A stretch of 64,000 nt of DNA from Linum tenue (Eukaryota; Streptophyta; Magnoliopsida; Malpighiales; Linaceae): positions 1,922,001-1,986,000 of the forward strand of contig CAMGYJ010000011.1 in assembly GCA_946122785.1 (NCBI GenBank), read 5' to 3'. Within the stretch, counting starts at the first letter, position 1. The number at the start of each line of letters is the position of its first letter. Below the pieces are notes generated by a model. It saw only the letters and a program-made list of their open reading frames with translations, was not told where the DNA came from and did not search any database. Made by a program: the position numbers and the translations under genes. Below are positions 24,039 to 36,886 of the stretch, piece by piece.

Positions 24039-27000
24039 ATGAGAACTAAGCGAAAGCTCTCTTCATCATCAGTTGATGCAGCTGCTGAAGTCATGAAGCC
24101 CCGCTCCAAACAAATCCCGGAGGTAAATTCACCACTCCCACTCCCACTCCCACTCTCCTTCTTCCCTCTTCCTTCTTCTCTCTATGTGTTTCTTTTTGGT
24201 TTCAATGGAGTTCTGTAACTGAGATTGGAATTCCGGGGAGCGGCGGCAGAGAAGTAGGGCTGAACCGTCTAGTTGTTTCGCTTGTTGGTGCCTACAGCTC
24301 TTCTGGCCGCGTGTCGTCGTTCGCAAGCTTCTCAACATCACCGCCAAGGACTCCGACTACAGCGCCGACTCCGACTCCTGCTCCGGCTCCGACTCCGATC
24401 CTCCTTCCGATTGCGAAGGTAAACCCTCGATTTCCCCGGCCTGTGAATCAATTGCCGCCCTCCCATTAATCATTCCGCTCCGAGAGCTTGTTTCATTACT
24501 GGTTCTCGATTTGCAGAGATTGGTCAAGGAAGAAGCAGAGCCGCGTCGAGGTTTGAGCCTGACAATAGAGAAGACGACGCCCAGATTGATCCCAGTGGTA
24601 TGCTTCCACAATTCCAATTTTAGACTTTTTTGGCTTTTTTACCTTCCCATTTTGTTTCTTTTCACTCGTTTCCTATTTAATTTTTTTGGTTCCTTTGGCT
24701 GCTAATTAAGCTAGAACGTCATCTGTTAATTGTTTACTCTATCTTTCAACCTATTGGTGCATCATGGTTCTGTTTCAGTCAACAATTACTGCAAGCTTAT
24801 TGTAATTATCAATCCGCAATCCAATAGGATTTAGGGTTGATACTGTAAAGGGTCAACTAGGTAGAACTTTTCTGTAGAAATGGATGATCAGTTCAAGAAC
24901 TGGATCTGCCATGATGAATTAGGAGTTGGACCGAGTTCCATAACCAGAGAATGTTTTGGGTCTTGACTAGCACGTGGAATTATGTAAAGGTGGTGTAGTT
25001 AACGGACCTGTATCATTAATTTAATGATCATATGTATAGTTGGAGACGTGGGAGGCACTTTCAGGAGATTGAAGAACTTGTATTAGCTGGTGTGACCGGC
25101 CCGACTTCCTATTTCTTTTTCTCATTTGTTTACTGAGAACATACTACTTGCAGGGATTTGGGGCTATCATTGTGGCTAGTTCTTGTTTTGATGATATACT
25201 AGTGTAAAAAGTTAAAGGCTTAAAGTCATTTACTCTCCCAATTTAGAATGCCTTGGATTGGTCAGTTAATGCATTGTTTCTGGACTTAGTGATTAAGTTT
25301 TTGTTGGGTGCACTGCAAACCACTGTGAGAATCAGAAAGTCTCTTACTTCATCTACTTCTGAGATGTCAATATTTTAACATTAGAACCAAGGTTTTCGTT
25401 TCAGTTTCTGCCTCCCTTGTTCTGGGGTTTACTTGAAAGAGTTTGTTCTAAAAATCATTGTATTTTGATTTTCAGATGCACTTCCGAGGTCAAGGAGACG
25501 GAAGTCAGAGACTTTTAGGGCACAGTACATAAATACGAAGGAGCTCAGGTCCAATTTCTCTTTCCTTTTAAACATGGCAATGCAAACTACAAAGATTGAA
25601 TCACTTTAAATTCTGAAAATTGTTTTTAGGGCTTTCTGTTTCCAAGTTTAGTGCTTGATGTTGTATCTTTTCCTTGGCAGAGTACGAGTTGCTACATGGA
25701 ATGTTGGAGGCAAATTACCACCAGATGATCTGGATATTGATGATTGGGTTAATACTCATGACCCTGCAGATATATATGTACTCGGGTTAGTTGCTTCTTT
25801 TTTCCTGGATTTGTATTTGTATTTCTTCTGATCTTTTAGCTTGTGCATAGATAAGTGTTGGAATCTGTTTCATTGAATGATACTTTTTACTCAAGCTACC
25901 AGAGGCTCGTCTCTCGAGGCAAATCTACTAGATCTATTGTGTTTTTACCTTCTTAAACATAAGATTCCATTCTTTATATGTCATCATGTACGGTGTTGCT
26001 TTACCTCTCTCTCTCTCTCTCTCAGGCTTCAGGAAATTGTACCATTGAATGCTGGGAATATCTTTGGCGCTGAAGATAATAGACCAGTCACTAAGTGGGA
26101 AAATATTATACGGGACACTCTAAACAGAATTAGACCGATGAAGACAAAGGTTAAATGCTATAGTGATCCAGCATCTCCATCAAAATTTTATCCATCTGAT
26201 GAGGTTCCAGGTGTTGAAGAAGAGCTTATACTCGAAAGCAATAGTGATTTCGGAGAGGAAGTTCATCCTTTGGATGATGATTTCTATGACATTGATGAAA
26301 CGAAAGATAAGTTACGCTTTTGCGATGGGCACATGGGTACCATAGATGAAGAAGTGGACCTGGAAAGGCAAACTTCTCAAAGGAGATTAGATCGAATGAA
26401 TTGCATTCGCGACGAGGATGAATCACCAGAAAATTTAGAGGAATCTGGGGTACACCAGCAACAACAATGTAGAATATTGACTAGAGTGCTAAGTGGTTCT
26501 GAAAGGATTGGTTTGAGTTGGCCCGAGCAACCACTGAACCTGCTGTCTCAACATGGTTTACAGAGACCAGGCTCCTTCAAATCAATAAAATCGTTTACTG
26601 CGACCAAGTCCTTTGGAAGATACAACTCTTTCAAGTCTGTGGAAAATGATATGAAATCAGAGTTGGCTTTGCTCACCGAGATTGACCTGGAATCGCTCTT
26701 GAAACGTAAGAGAAGATCTTCTTATGTGAGGATAGTTAGTAAGAAAATGGTTGGAGTGTTCGTCACTATATGGGTTCGTAGGAGCTTGCGCAAGCATATT
26801 CAGAATGTCAAAGTTTCGACAGTCGGTGTTGGTGTTATGGGCTATATTGGCAACAAGGTCAGTTCCTCTCTTGCCTTCAAAATTTCCCAGAATTTCTTCT
26901 CCTGTATAGTCATTGTTTATTAATGAACTTATTATATTTTATGCATTGTGCTTTATGATCTTTTTTCCCATGGAAATCTTGAATGTTCTTATTCAATCAT

Positions 27001-28223
27001 GCAGGGATCAGTATCAGTGAGCATGTCTGTATACCAGACGCCTTTCTGCTTCGTTTGTTCCCACCTGACCTCTGGCGAAAAGGATGGAGATGAGCTCAAA
27101 AGAAATGCTGATGTGTATGAAATACACAGAAGAACACATTTCCATTCTGTTTCAGGGATTGGGCTTCCTAAAAGCATCAATGATCACGAGTGAGTATACC
27201 TACATCTAATTATGATAATGCTGATTATGTTTGCTCAATGCCATAATTAGAATACACCATATCCTTATGCTGATGCACCTTTATGGTTGATCAAATATCT
27301 CTTTCTTGGTCTACTTCCATACCACTTAACTTGGGAGTAATGAAAGAAGCACGATGTTGTTCGTTTTAACATCTCTGCTTTGAATATCTTGTATCTTTTG
27401 CAGAAGAGTTATATGGCTGGGGGATCTCAATTACCGTATCAATTTGTCATATGATAGAACACGGGAACTTATTGCCAGAAAGGAGTGGTCAAAACTAGCT
27501 GAATACGACCAGGTAACAATCATTTCATTGTATGAAAAAAAAGGTATAGGATTCTAAGTTACTTCGTTCTCATGAACTCAGTCGATTTTTCATGGCAGCT
27601 CACAAAAGAACTTAGAAAAGGCCGTGCATTTGATGGATGGCGAGAAGGTAAACTAGGCTTTCCGCCAACATACAAGTACGAACTCAACTCGGATAGATAC
27701 TACGGAGAGGATCCAAAGGCTAGGAGGCGTACTCCTGCATGGTAATACATAGCTCCTCGAACTTTTTTTGTCGCACATTTGTTTGTAGTACAAAGCCAAA
27801 AATGCTGAGGGTTGCTTGATTTCTCAGGTGTGACCGCATTCTTTCGCATGGGAAAGGATTCAGGCTCTTGAACTATAGGAGAACCGAGCTAAAGTTCTCC
27901 GACCATCGACCAGTGACTGCCACATTCATGGTTGAGGTCGAGGTGTTCTGTCCCAAGAAGCTACAACGTGCCCTCACCATCACCGATGCAGAGATTGAGA
28001 ACGAGGAAGCAGAGATTGGACTCGATATTGGAATGAGCTACTTGCAACTCGATGAGGTAAAGCTCTGAACTCCCGTCTCTTGCTCCATCTCTTTATGTAC
28101 TTCCATTTCCCGCAGTCTGCCTGAGTTGTCAGAGAATGAAACAATTTGATGCAGGAAACGTCAGTTTGGGAGATTGAGAGACCGAAATCATATACATACA
28201 ACTACCCAATTAGGCAGCAATAG
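24039..28223 (+). CDS. Type I inositol polyphosphate 5-phosphatase
   Basis: Eleven exons: join(24039..24122, 24298..24418, 24517..24597, 25476..25548, 25681..25785, 26026..26857, 27005..27189, 27404..27512, 27599..27741, 27828..28056, 28155..28223), 676 residues, all GT-AG. The N-terminus has the family block [14 protein letters not shown], then a Ser/Asp-rich stretch. The catalytic DNase I-like fold starts at [14 protein letters not shown] and includes [31 protein letters not shown] and SDHRPVTA, which hold the metal-binding and catalytic residues. Plant type I enzymes have a long variable insert between the two halves, here exon 6. They remove the 5-phosphate from soluble inositol phosphates and phosphoinositides, damping IP3/PIP2 signals. 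It resembles the At1g71710 class (5PTase3, from memory). Exon 6 is preceded by a pure (CT)n tract used as its polypyrimidine tract. Confidence 0.92.
26005..26024 (+). repeat. (CT)n tract at 3' splice site
   Basis: Roughly ten CT dinucleotides run straight into the CAG acceptor of 5-phosphatase exon 6. It serves as the polypyrimidine tract. Because it is a microsatellite, its length probably varies between accessions. Confidence 0.8.
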
Positions 28224-28759
28224 CTGAGTAGCTGGGGAGAAGAAAGCTTGCGGCTTGGCAGTTAATACACACATGTTAAGCCACACAAGTACAATCCAGC
28301 TATCCTACTGAATGATGGAGGTGGAATTACAGTGCTTGTGCCTCCTGGGTTGTTTGATTTGCGATCGAATGATCATGATGCACCTGAGATGCAACGAAAA
28401 GCGAGCAGCGACGATTGACTCAAGTTCTGTTTCGCACTGATCAAACGATTGAGGAAGCATAAACACATGCTTCAGCCTACTGATTTAACAGCCGTACCAC
28501 GAGTAATGCGTTACTGGTTCATTTGTTTCTTCACAGTTGTATATTGGGTTATTTGTTGCAGTTATGTGAAAGGCTTCTTTTTACATTTTGACCCCCCCTA
28601 GTTGTGGTTTTTTCTCCTTACATCTAGGTGAAAGTATGTACAGAATGTGGGTAGATAGTAAATTTTGGTGAATAGAAGAGCAAGGAAGGCCTTTGTGACT
28701 GTTCTTCCACGGGACGGGTACACGTGTATATGTGTTTTCTTTTAACTAGTGTTTCCTTT
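28224..28759. other. 3' UTR and downstream region of the 5-phosphatase gene
   Basis: No other gene is seen. The stretch reads as 3' UTR followed by AT-rich spacer, up to the start of the repeat array. Confidence 0.5.
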
Positions 28760-30470
28760 ATTGGATTATATTATTTTTTTCTCAAAATTCGTGATCTATA
28801 GTCTTCAAAATAGAAAAAAAATGCATTACGGAAAAATAGTCAGAAATCTGTGATGGTAACCCATTTTGTAATATGCCAAATATGTTCTCGGAATAAAGTC
28901 GTCCAAATCGGTGCTTAACGAACTTAATAATTGATGAAAAACAGTCTAAGGAGCATAAGGCATAATCATGAGAAAAAGGGCATTTCGGGAAAAATTGCCC
29001 AAAGAATTAAGAAAATGTCATCCGAAAAATAAATCGACCCAAATCGGTGCTTAATGGACTTAATAATCGGTGGAGAATAGTCTCAAGTCTAATCCGTGAT
29101 ATATAGCTTTCAAAATCAAAAGAAAATGACATTTCTGAAAAATCTGTAATGTACCCCTTTGGAATATGCCAAAAATGGATCCGGAAGAAATCCGCCCAAA
29201 ATTGGAGGTTAATGGACTTAGTCATCGGTGAAAAATATTCACAGGCCTAATATGTCATTTGTAGCTATCAAAATCAAAGAAAATGGTTTTTCAAAAAAAA
29301 AAAAAAAGGTCCAAAAAATTACGACATGTCACGCGAAAATAAATCCGCACAAATTGGTATTTGATGGACTTAATCGTTGGTGGAGAATAGAATCAATAGA
29401 CTTCCTCATTGGTGAACAATAGCCTCTGGCCGAATCTATGATGGTGCCCTTTGGAATCTGCCAAAAATGGACCCGGAAGAAATCAACCCAAATCAGTGCT
29501 TAATGAACTTAATCATCGGTGAAAAATAGTCTCAGATTGAATCTGTGATCTCTAGCTTTCCAAATGCAAGGAAAGTGGCCTTTCGAAAAAAAATTCCAAA
29601 AAAATTACGAAAATGGAATCGAAAATAGATGCACCCAAATTGGTGTTTAATGGACTTAATGATAGGTGGAAAATTGAATCAATAACCTTCATCATTGGTG
29701 GAGAATAGTCTCGGGTGGAATTGTAAGAAAATGACATTTCGGAAAAATTGCTTGAAATTTGTGTTGATACACCTTTGGAATATGCCAAAATGGACCAGCC
29801 GACCAGGAAGAAATCATGCAAAATTGGTGCTTAAATTTGTAATGGATAGCCTGCAAAATTGATGAATAATTTCATTATAAAATATCAGTTAAAATCTGTG
29901 ATGGATAGCTTCAAAATCAAAGACTAATATTATTGAAAAAAATCAGCCAAAATATGTGATGGATAACCTTCAAAATCGATGAATAATAGCATTTTAAAAA
30001 ATAGGTCAAAATCTATTATTCATCGATTTTGAAAGCTATCCATTACAATTTTAACCAATTTTTGCAATTACATTTTTCATCAATTTTAATGTATATCCAT
30101 CACAGATTTTGGCATGTTTTTTGTAATGCTATTTTACATCCATTTTTAAGGCTATTCATCGTAGATTCTGGTCAGTTTCTTCCATTGATATTAGTCACCA
30201 ATTTTGAAGGCTATCTATCACATATTTTGGTCGATATTTTAGAATGCAATTATTCATCGATTTTAAGGCTTTCCACACATATTTTGGCTGATTTTTTGGA
30301 ATGCTATTATTTATCGATTTTGAAGGTTATCATCCATAACAAATTTTAGCCAATTTTTTTCAATAATATTATTATTAATTTTGCAGGTTATCTATTGACG
30401 GATTTATTCCATTGATATTAGTCATGGATTTTGAAGCCTATGCGTAACATATTTTGGCCTATTCTTTTAA
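28760..30470. repeat. Degenerate tandem and fold-back repeat array
   Basis: A diverged unit recurs through 28860-29830. Its words include AAATCGGTGCTTAATGGACT, TAATCATCGGTG and AAAATAGTCTCA. Further right, short blocks such as CAAAATCGATGAATAATAGC appear, and beyond about 30010 the same blocks occur inverted (TATTATTCATCGATTTTGAA). The right third therefore forms an imperfect palindrome with its centre near 30005. No coding capacity is seen. It could be a fold-back transposon or the long inverted ends of a MULE-like element. No target duplication could be fixed. Confidence 0.65.
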
Positions 30471-30714
30471 AAAAGCTATCAAAATTTTTACCGTATTTTG
30501 CAAAATTTTCAAATTAGTGTTCTCCAATTTACTCTATTAGATTGTCTCTGGAAACATCAAACGTACTATTACCAAGGATTAACAACTATATATTACACTG
30601 TTAAGTAGATTGTCTCTATAATTGAGTTCAAAAACCATTGAATCCCAACTCTTATCTCTCTCTCTAACGCACATCTTTTTATACAAATTTCCAGTAAAAA
30701 CAGAATCCTTCTAC

Positions 30715-32780
30715 TTAAGCCCCTTCCCTTGTTCCAACTCCTGCATATCCATTACTATCACATGAATTAACCACCACCCCAGATGAACCCAGAAGAAGCA
30801 TTGGCTTGATCTTCCAGTACTGCTGCAATCTCTGCCTCGCGTACTCCAGATAGTCGAAATCGATTTGATTCACGTATCTCTGCAAACAGATAACATGGAA
30901 AGCAAATGTCACTACTGGATCCAAAGGACTGGACTTTGCTGAACAAGTTGGAAGCATAAAATATAGTGTGTACCGAAATTATGCCCCATAGCCCCCAGAA
31001 TAGATGGTTTGCTAGCTTATAGTTTTCTACAGCCTGAACTAACAGCAACACTTCATCTTCGGTTGGCTTCTCGCCAGACGAGCTAAGGTAAGCACGTACG
31101 AATCTGCAGCGCTCTTCGTGTCCTGATACAAGAAATGATGAGCTGGGCTGGGATTGAAGAACAACCAACAGCAGATGGGACATGGTAACGAGAAGGAAAG
31201 GGATCGAAGTAAGGTAGGTAAGTTACCTGGGTATTTGTCAAAATCCAGGATGTGTGGAGTATCAGAATGGTAATTCGCAGCCATTTCGCAGAAGTGATTT
31301 GCCAGGTCATAAGCAATGTGATTGTAGCTTGCATACTCGTAATCCTGTAAAGGGTTGGAGTGAAGAGATTATAAGAAACAAGCATATATACTGAAATCCA
31401 TCTCTTTAGTTTGAAGCCAAACCGAACCTTTCCTAGAAGGATAAATACCTCAGAAAAGGAAGGACCTTTTCATTTGGTTCTCATTGTTTTGGGTGGGAAA
31501 TTAGTTTCAGAGCTGCAACAGTTTTAACAAAAGATAAACAATCGTCACCAGTCACAAACATGCATATGCACACAGGCCACTTTAATAAGAGTTGACTAAT
31601 CAGAATTATAGCATACTTAACACAGTTCTTAGTGGGATCTGGTCAGTACCCAAGCAAAACATTTATGCACATGGCAGACTTGCGACTGTTAAATATGGCT
31701 ATAAGCAGCAAATTCAGCTAAAGTACAAATCTCTTACTTCTTAAAGTTAGAGATCAATTACACAGATATGGTCTATATATGGTGTTATGAAACGAAGATA
31801 AATCATAGCTTAAAACACAACAGCAACGTAAAGTGATGAACAAGTGACGAGAGAAAGAAAGTTACTGAAATGAACTTACAATCAAAGTGATAGCCTTGGT
31901 TTCTTCATCGATCATTACATTGCCATATTGCAGATCATTGTGACAGAACCCAGTCTCATGGCGCCCTTTCGAGATCTCCTTCTCCAGCATATTGATCTCG
32001 TCTTCGAAAACATCCAAGCGAAACTCTTTAGCATCTCTCACAGTGCACAAACTTTTAGCCTCACCCAGCAAATCCCTTGAAAAGAAAGAGTCCAACAGAA
32101 CCACAAGTTAGTCAAACCAAAACCAAAGAAAGGAACAGTCCTGATCCCCTCAAACTGCTATTTTTCTTAACATTTCAGTACCTCATTTTGTTCCAAACTG
32201 ACACAGTCTTTGAGCCAGGCATCTCCAGATTGTGAAACTCCCTCATCTTTGCTGCTATCAGAGCAGAAATCTCAGGGTCCCTTAAATCAGCAGCTGAAAG
32301 TGTCTGCAAAATCCCAAATTGGGGGAATCAGCAAAAAAAAGTCAACTGAATGATTCAATTAGGGATTTGAACCATTGAATGGTGAAAAGAACAGTGTTCA
32401 ATTCTGATCATAATTAGCCTTACCCTAGCATGGATAAACTCCTCAACCCTGCCTTCAGGGAACCGGCCAAGAAGCCTAGGGCCTTGACCATGGTTCGACA
32501 TACACTCAAACGTCCTGACTTCATCATCCCTATTGAAGAACAGATCAACCCCTTCGCCATAGATTCGAATCAACAGCTTCCTGTTGATTCCTTCCCCTCC
32601 TCCCTTCGTCGGCCAGTTCACCTGGTAAACCTCATTCGTCATCGCACCTTTCATTGGTATCACCTGCAAGGCCTTCATGTCTTCCACCACGTCTCCCCAT
32701 TCCATGGCCAGAGACTGCAGCACTCTCCTCAGCTCCTCGGGGAAGATCCCATCGATGAACCCATTTGTCTTGATTGCCAT
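30715..32780 (-). CDS. Choline kinase (choline/ethanolamine kinase family)
   Basis: Six exons: complement(30715..30879, 30974..31122, 31227..31344, 31880..32075, 32182..32303, 32424..32780), 368 residues, all GT-AG and in phase. The N-lobe has [14 protein letters not shown] and [15 protein letters not shown], the ATP-binding region. The phosphotransferase (Brenner) motif is [12 protein letters not shown], with the catalytic Asp. The choline kinase motif is [18 protein letters not shown] with the metal-binding Asp. The enzyme phosphorylates choline with ATP in the cytosol, the first step of the CDP-choline route to phosphatidylcholine. It resembles Arabidopsis CK1 (At1g71697), whose neighbours match those here. 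ATG at 32780 is preferred to the upstream in-frame ATG at 32831 because family proteins begin near this point. Length is normal for the family. Confidence 0.93.
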
Positions 32781-33420
32781 TTGATCGAGTAACTCACAGC
32801 TACAGAGATTTCTAGACAGAAAAAACCCCAAGAACAGAAACCAGAAACGAAGAAGTGAAATGGAGATGACCCAGTAAAGATCTGCCGGCAGATTGTTCCG
32901 AATTTATAGCACTAAAACCCCCAAATTGGGAATCTGGGTAGTGGAGAAACAGGGGAATCTTTCAATTAGACGGAGTAAAGCTTCAATCTTTGAAGGCGAA
33001 AGGGAGAAATTTACTACCTCGACGCTCGGCTGGGTTTGCTCAATAAGTAGATCAGCGAACTGCCCGCGTAATTCCATCCTCTCGGATTGCGTGTCCGGAA
33101 CAACTGTGAGACGGTGACGCACGGAGGTAACGACTGACCAATCATGGAAAGCCACGTAGGGGAGAATCTCATTTGTTTTTGTTTGGCGACGCGGACTGGG
33201 CAACCGTTGTGACGGGAAAGCTGCTAGGAGGTTGGATTTTCTCGAGAAAATGGGGGAAATTGTGGCGAGAAAATTAACTGTCAACGGCGCCAACTGGCTG
33301 GGCTGGGCTCTGTGTGATTATAGACCGACCACAAATCGAGTCGGCACCGAATAAAATATCGTTTTCTTCTTCCTTCCTTTTTGTGACAAATGAAATGACA
33401 GGTATACGGAATCTAATTTC
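32781..33420. other. Upstream region of choline kinase
   Basis: This should contain the choline kinase promoter and 5' UTR, on the minus strand. A 129-codon minus frame (32904-33293) lies here but shows no domain, and I do not call it a gene. The region ends in the TSD CTAATTTC of the next MITE. Confidence 0.5.
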
Positions 33421-33866
33421 CAGTGTTATTAAAGTCGAATCGAGCCGCTCGGCCCGACCGGTAAAGTCGTCACTCGGTCATAAAATCGGCTCGAAATAAT
33501 CTAAAAGCCGCTCCGGTTTTATGTAGCGGTTGGCGAGTGGCCGAGGCGATTAATCGTTCGAGCCAATCGAGTCGTTCGTCCGGTTTTTTCCATTCAACCA
33601 CTAAATTTAATTAAGAAAATTGCATAAAATTGAAAATTGAAATAAACCAAAAACGTTGGGCTCTCAAACTGAATCATTATTTTCATTTCACAATTTCGAA
33701 GGAAAGAGATGAGCTCTGATTAAGAAATATTCACTATTTATACTAATAATTTTTATCAGGTACCGGTTCTTTAACGGTTTTTAAACGGTCTAATGTCGGT
33801 TGGACCACTAAAGTGCGAGCCGTTCGCATTACCGGGTCATGCTCCGGTTCGGTTCTGACAACATTG
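33421..33866. mobile_element. hAT-type MITE, 446 bp, with 8-bp TSD
   Basis: The element starts CAGTGTTATTAAAG and ends CTGACAACATTG. The two ends are imperfect inverted copies over about 40 bp, including a GAACCG / GACC.GGTAA block. It is flanked by identical 8-bp repeats CTAATTTC at 33413-33420 and 33867-33874. The interior is GC-rich with CGGTT/AACCG words and has no reading frame. It is a non-autonomous hAT insertion about 640 bp upstream of the choline kinase start codon. Confidence 0.88.
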
Positions 33867-33874
33867 CTAATTTC

Positions 33875-35662
33875 CCTCCGTTTTCCTTAGATATTTTCCC
33901 ACCTTTCTCGTGCAAAATTCCCTATTTTCTTTATTTCTTACACCCCTTCTCAGGAAAAACAAATTCATAAACTTGAAGGTTGCAGAGATTCATCATATCA
34001 TGTGCGCTGAGGTAATGATTAATATTGGGGTTATGAGGACTTTAAATACGTGATCTTGCGATCAAACCAACTCTAATACCATGTCAAGAATTAGTTGGTT
34101 CCAACAATTCGAATTGTTGGGACTTGGAAGAGGTCCATGTATTGATCTTAACCACTTTCTTACATCATCTGAATCATGCTTTCCAAGTGGGTTCGAATCC
34201 TCGAACGATCTTAAAACCCTACTTAGGAATCGAGTGCTAGGTACATTTCCTCGAATTTATTATGCATGTTTCAGAATCAATGAATCGTTCAACGAATCAA
34301 TCCAAAAGTCCGTTATGAATTGGTTTGTTAATGTGACTTGAATCGGATGATCTGCCGTCGACTGGACGCACGATAAATACTTCTCGTACTCCTCTGTAAT
34401 CCTGTATCGATGGATCAATCTCCTTTAGCATAGTGAAACTGGCTCTCTCCATGCCCGTGGACTAACCAACACACATTCTGTTGCTGTACCACGTAAATCC
34501 CCATATTCTTTACTTTCTTGTTGATCGTTATCTTTGTTTTATTATAATCGATTACCCCGGTTCTGAGCGTGACATCGTTGATTGCATTTCAAACGGATTT
34601 AATAATGGTAACTTGCAACATCATCGATATTCAATTCTACATTTCCACATCTCTTTGGGCCAGCTTAATAACTGATGAAGAAAATGAGGATTGGAAGGAA
34701 TCTGAGTGATGAAGAAACTTATAAGTGAAGGATAAGAATTGAACAAGAAGAAGAGTTCAGGATAAGGTTTTGACTGTCCCCAATTCACAAGCAGAAGAAG
34801 CAAAGCCTGGAATGACTTGGTTATGGATTAATTTCAGGAAAGTACACAAGCAAAGATAAATGACGACTTTTTTTGCACTATGCACAAAGTTGTGTGGACT
34901 TGCTATTTCGTGTTGAATGATCATATATATGACCCATAATAATAATGGCCCTTTATTCTTTTCAAGGTCACTCTCTTTTGTACAGAATATATAGCTAGAA
35001 TGGGCAGAATTAAGGGTAGTCGATGAACCGCATAACAACCCTACATTTTTACTTTGCATTTCTGACCAAAGATACCCAACAAGTCAGGAAGAAGAGTGAT
35101 AACCTGTCTCGATGATTCTAGTTGTAGGAAGAAGATTAATTATAGATTATATACCATTTTCTTATATCTCCTTAAAACGAAAGATAATTGACGGACTTGA
35201 AATTTACACCGATCCACCGTAAGTCGTGGTTTAATCAACATTTAGTCGTTGAGATTTGAACACACGATTACTTAGTCATACCAACACTGATATCATGTTA
35301 TAAAGCAATTGATCCCAATGACTCGGCACTATTTCTTTATCTTTTGATTTATCAAGGGATCGGATTCCACCCTTTTCGTTGGTCAAGGTTTCCTTAGTTA
35401 ACTTCAAGTCTGTGAATTGAATCACAGCCTAACAACGAACAAACATGATTCGACGGTATAAGGGATTGCACTGTAATTACCATTTTGTCGTAAATATCAA
35501 TTATCAAATAAATGCAAAAGAGAATAAGTCAATAATTGGGCTATATCAATCACAGAAATAAAACTACTAATTTAACTGCAAGGGGGGCAAATGTATACTT
35601 CCATAAGCTTATGACTATCCATTATTAATAATTTTATTTGACAGACTTAAAACTAAAAGCTA
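33875..35662. other. Spacer before the cystatin array
   Basis: No gene seen. From about 34830 the sequence is homologous to 39780-39980 and 44520-44710, for example around the shared TATATATGACCCATAATAAT. This marks the left edge of the tandem array. Confidence 0.6.
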
Positions 35663-36040
35663 CTAATTTTTAATGGTCGGTGCTGATTTGAACAACTGTC
35701 TGAAATATACAACTTTCTTTGCATTAAAAATATTCTCGCGAACAATGGTTTCGTATAGTTTTACCATGTTTCCCGTTTCCGGTACAACCGCTGCCACGAC
35801 GAGCTTGTAGTTCGTGCCACCTGCATATCGGATTTTTCCTTTCTCAACTTTCACGAGTTGTATCGGGAAAGAATTAGATATCATATTGTAAGCATGCACT
35901 GCGTACTCGGCAATCTCTTGGACGTGCTCATCCTTCAAGTTCTTTATTGGCTCCCATTCCCATCCACCAATGGTTGCATTGGCGGTAGACAAGATGACAA
36001 CAACAGTAGTCATAGCAACAAGAAAGGTAATTGGCCTCAT
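35663..36040 (-). CDS. Phytocystatin-like secreted protein A1
   Basis: Single-exon frame of 125 residues. A hydrophobic signal peptide (about residues 1-22, MRPITFLVAMTTVVVILS...) is followed by GGWEWEPIKNL, which supplies the N-terminal Gly region. EIAEYAVHAYN matches the plant cystatin helix signature. The inhibitory first loop QxVxG is not canonical: where it should be, the protein reads IRYAGG. The second-loop PW pair near the C-terminus is absent. Cystatins block papain-like cysteine proteases with these two loops, so inhibition may be weak, altered or lost. TATAAAT on the minus strand at 36126-36132 gives a short leader. It is divergent to B1, with copia debris between them. Confidence 0.8.
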   Translation of the reverse strand: MRPITFLVAMTTVVVILSTANATIGGWEWEPIKNLKDEHVQEIAEYAVHAYNMISNSFPIQLVKVEKGKIRYAGGTNYKLVVAAVVPETGNMVKLYETIVRENIFNAKKVVYFRQLFKSAPTIKN

Positions 36041-36125
36041 CCTTTTAGCAATTGATTCTTAATTATCTTCAAGATTTTGTGTTGTTGCTTTGTTTGGATG
36101 TGAGGCAAGACTATGTGTGGTGTAA

Positions 36126-36132
36126 ATTTATA
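36126..36132 (-). promoter_or_regulatory. TATA box of cystatin A1
   Basis: TATAAAT on the minus strand, about 86 bp upstream of the ATG. The same box is conserved in position before A2 and A3. Confidence 0.65.
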
Positions 36133-36424
36133 GGCTTTGTAATATGATTGTAATAATAATATTTACATACAAAATAGGTATCCTTGGTTTGTATCTCTTT
36201 TTGCGTTTTGTTGTTTACATAGCCTTTTGACTCTCCTCTCCTTTCGGCTATTTGTTATATTTTGTGTTAAAATAATAATCTTTAACTAATTCTCCTATTT
36301 TTTCTTCCCCAAGATTTTTAATTATGTATATATGTAGGAACGAGTAAAATTGAATACACGATAAAAATGGGATCATAGAACATAATTATAAAATCAAAAG
36401 ATTTTATTATCTACATAATAATTA

Positions 36425-36886
36425 ATAAGACTTTGTTACGATGACTTGGTGTTAACTACAAGTAACTGTTATTTGGAGTTAACCAATGAATTTAGACAGT
36501 TGATCACCTTATGTTTTATAGGAAAGTTCGACCTACATACTAATGTTGTCAACCATGACATCTTTATCATCATACAGAAACACGTGCAACTACGATATTT
36601 ATTGATATATGCATTTTAAATTGAGGTCGATCGTTACAACTTACAAGACACACAAACTACTACTACATACTACTACTGATGCGATAAGAGAAATGTTTAC
36701 CTGGAACCGAACCAAACCAAACTCTTATACTACTTGCCGAAAGTAGATGGCTCCACATTAGTACGATATTATCTGCTTTTGACTAAACTCGCACAAATTT
36801 GTTTCTAGGTATCTTCTCAAAAGGCCTCGTATTGATACATTAATCTCAAACCACTGCAAAATTTGGAGACTTATTTTTAGAGATGA
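36425..36886. repeat. Array repeat R1 (about 470 bp)
   Basis: First of five copies of a segment that opens TAAGACTTTGTTA and closes TTTTTAGAGATGA. Here it runs directly into the RNase H remnant. The other copies are at 39171-39648, 41151-41621, 43952-44390 (internally deleted) and 45867-46346. Confidence 0.75.

Noticed and set aside
32904..33293. 129-codon minus-strand open frame upstream of choline kinase
   Set aside because: No domain or compositional support. It ends before the choline kinase ATG and lies where the promoter and 5' UTR are expected.
34188..34202. GGGTTCGAATCC, resembling a tRNA B box
   Set aside because: No matching A box, acceptor stem or cloverleaf could be placed upstream, so it is not called a tRNA.
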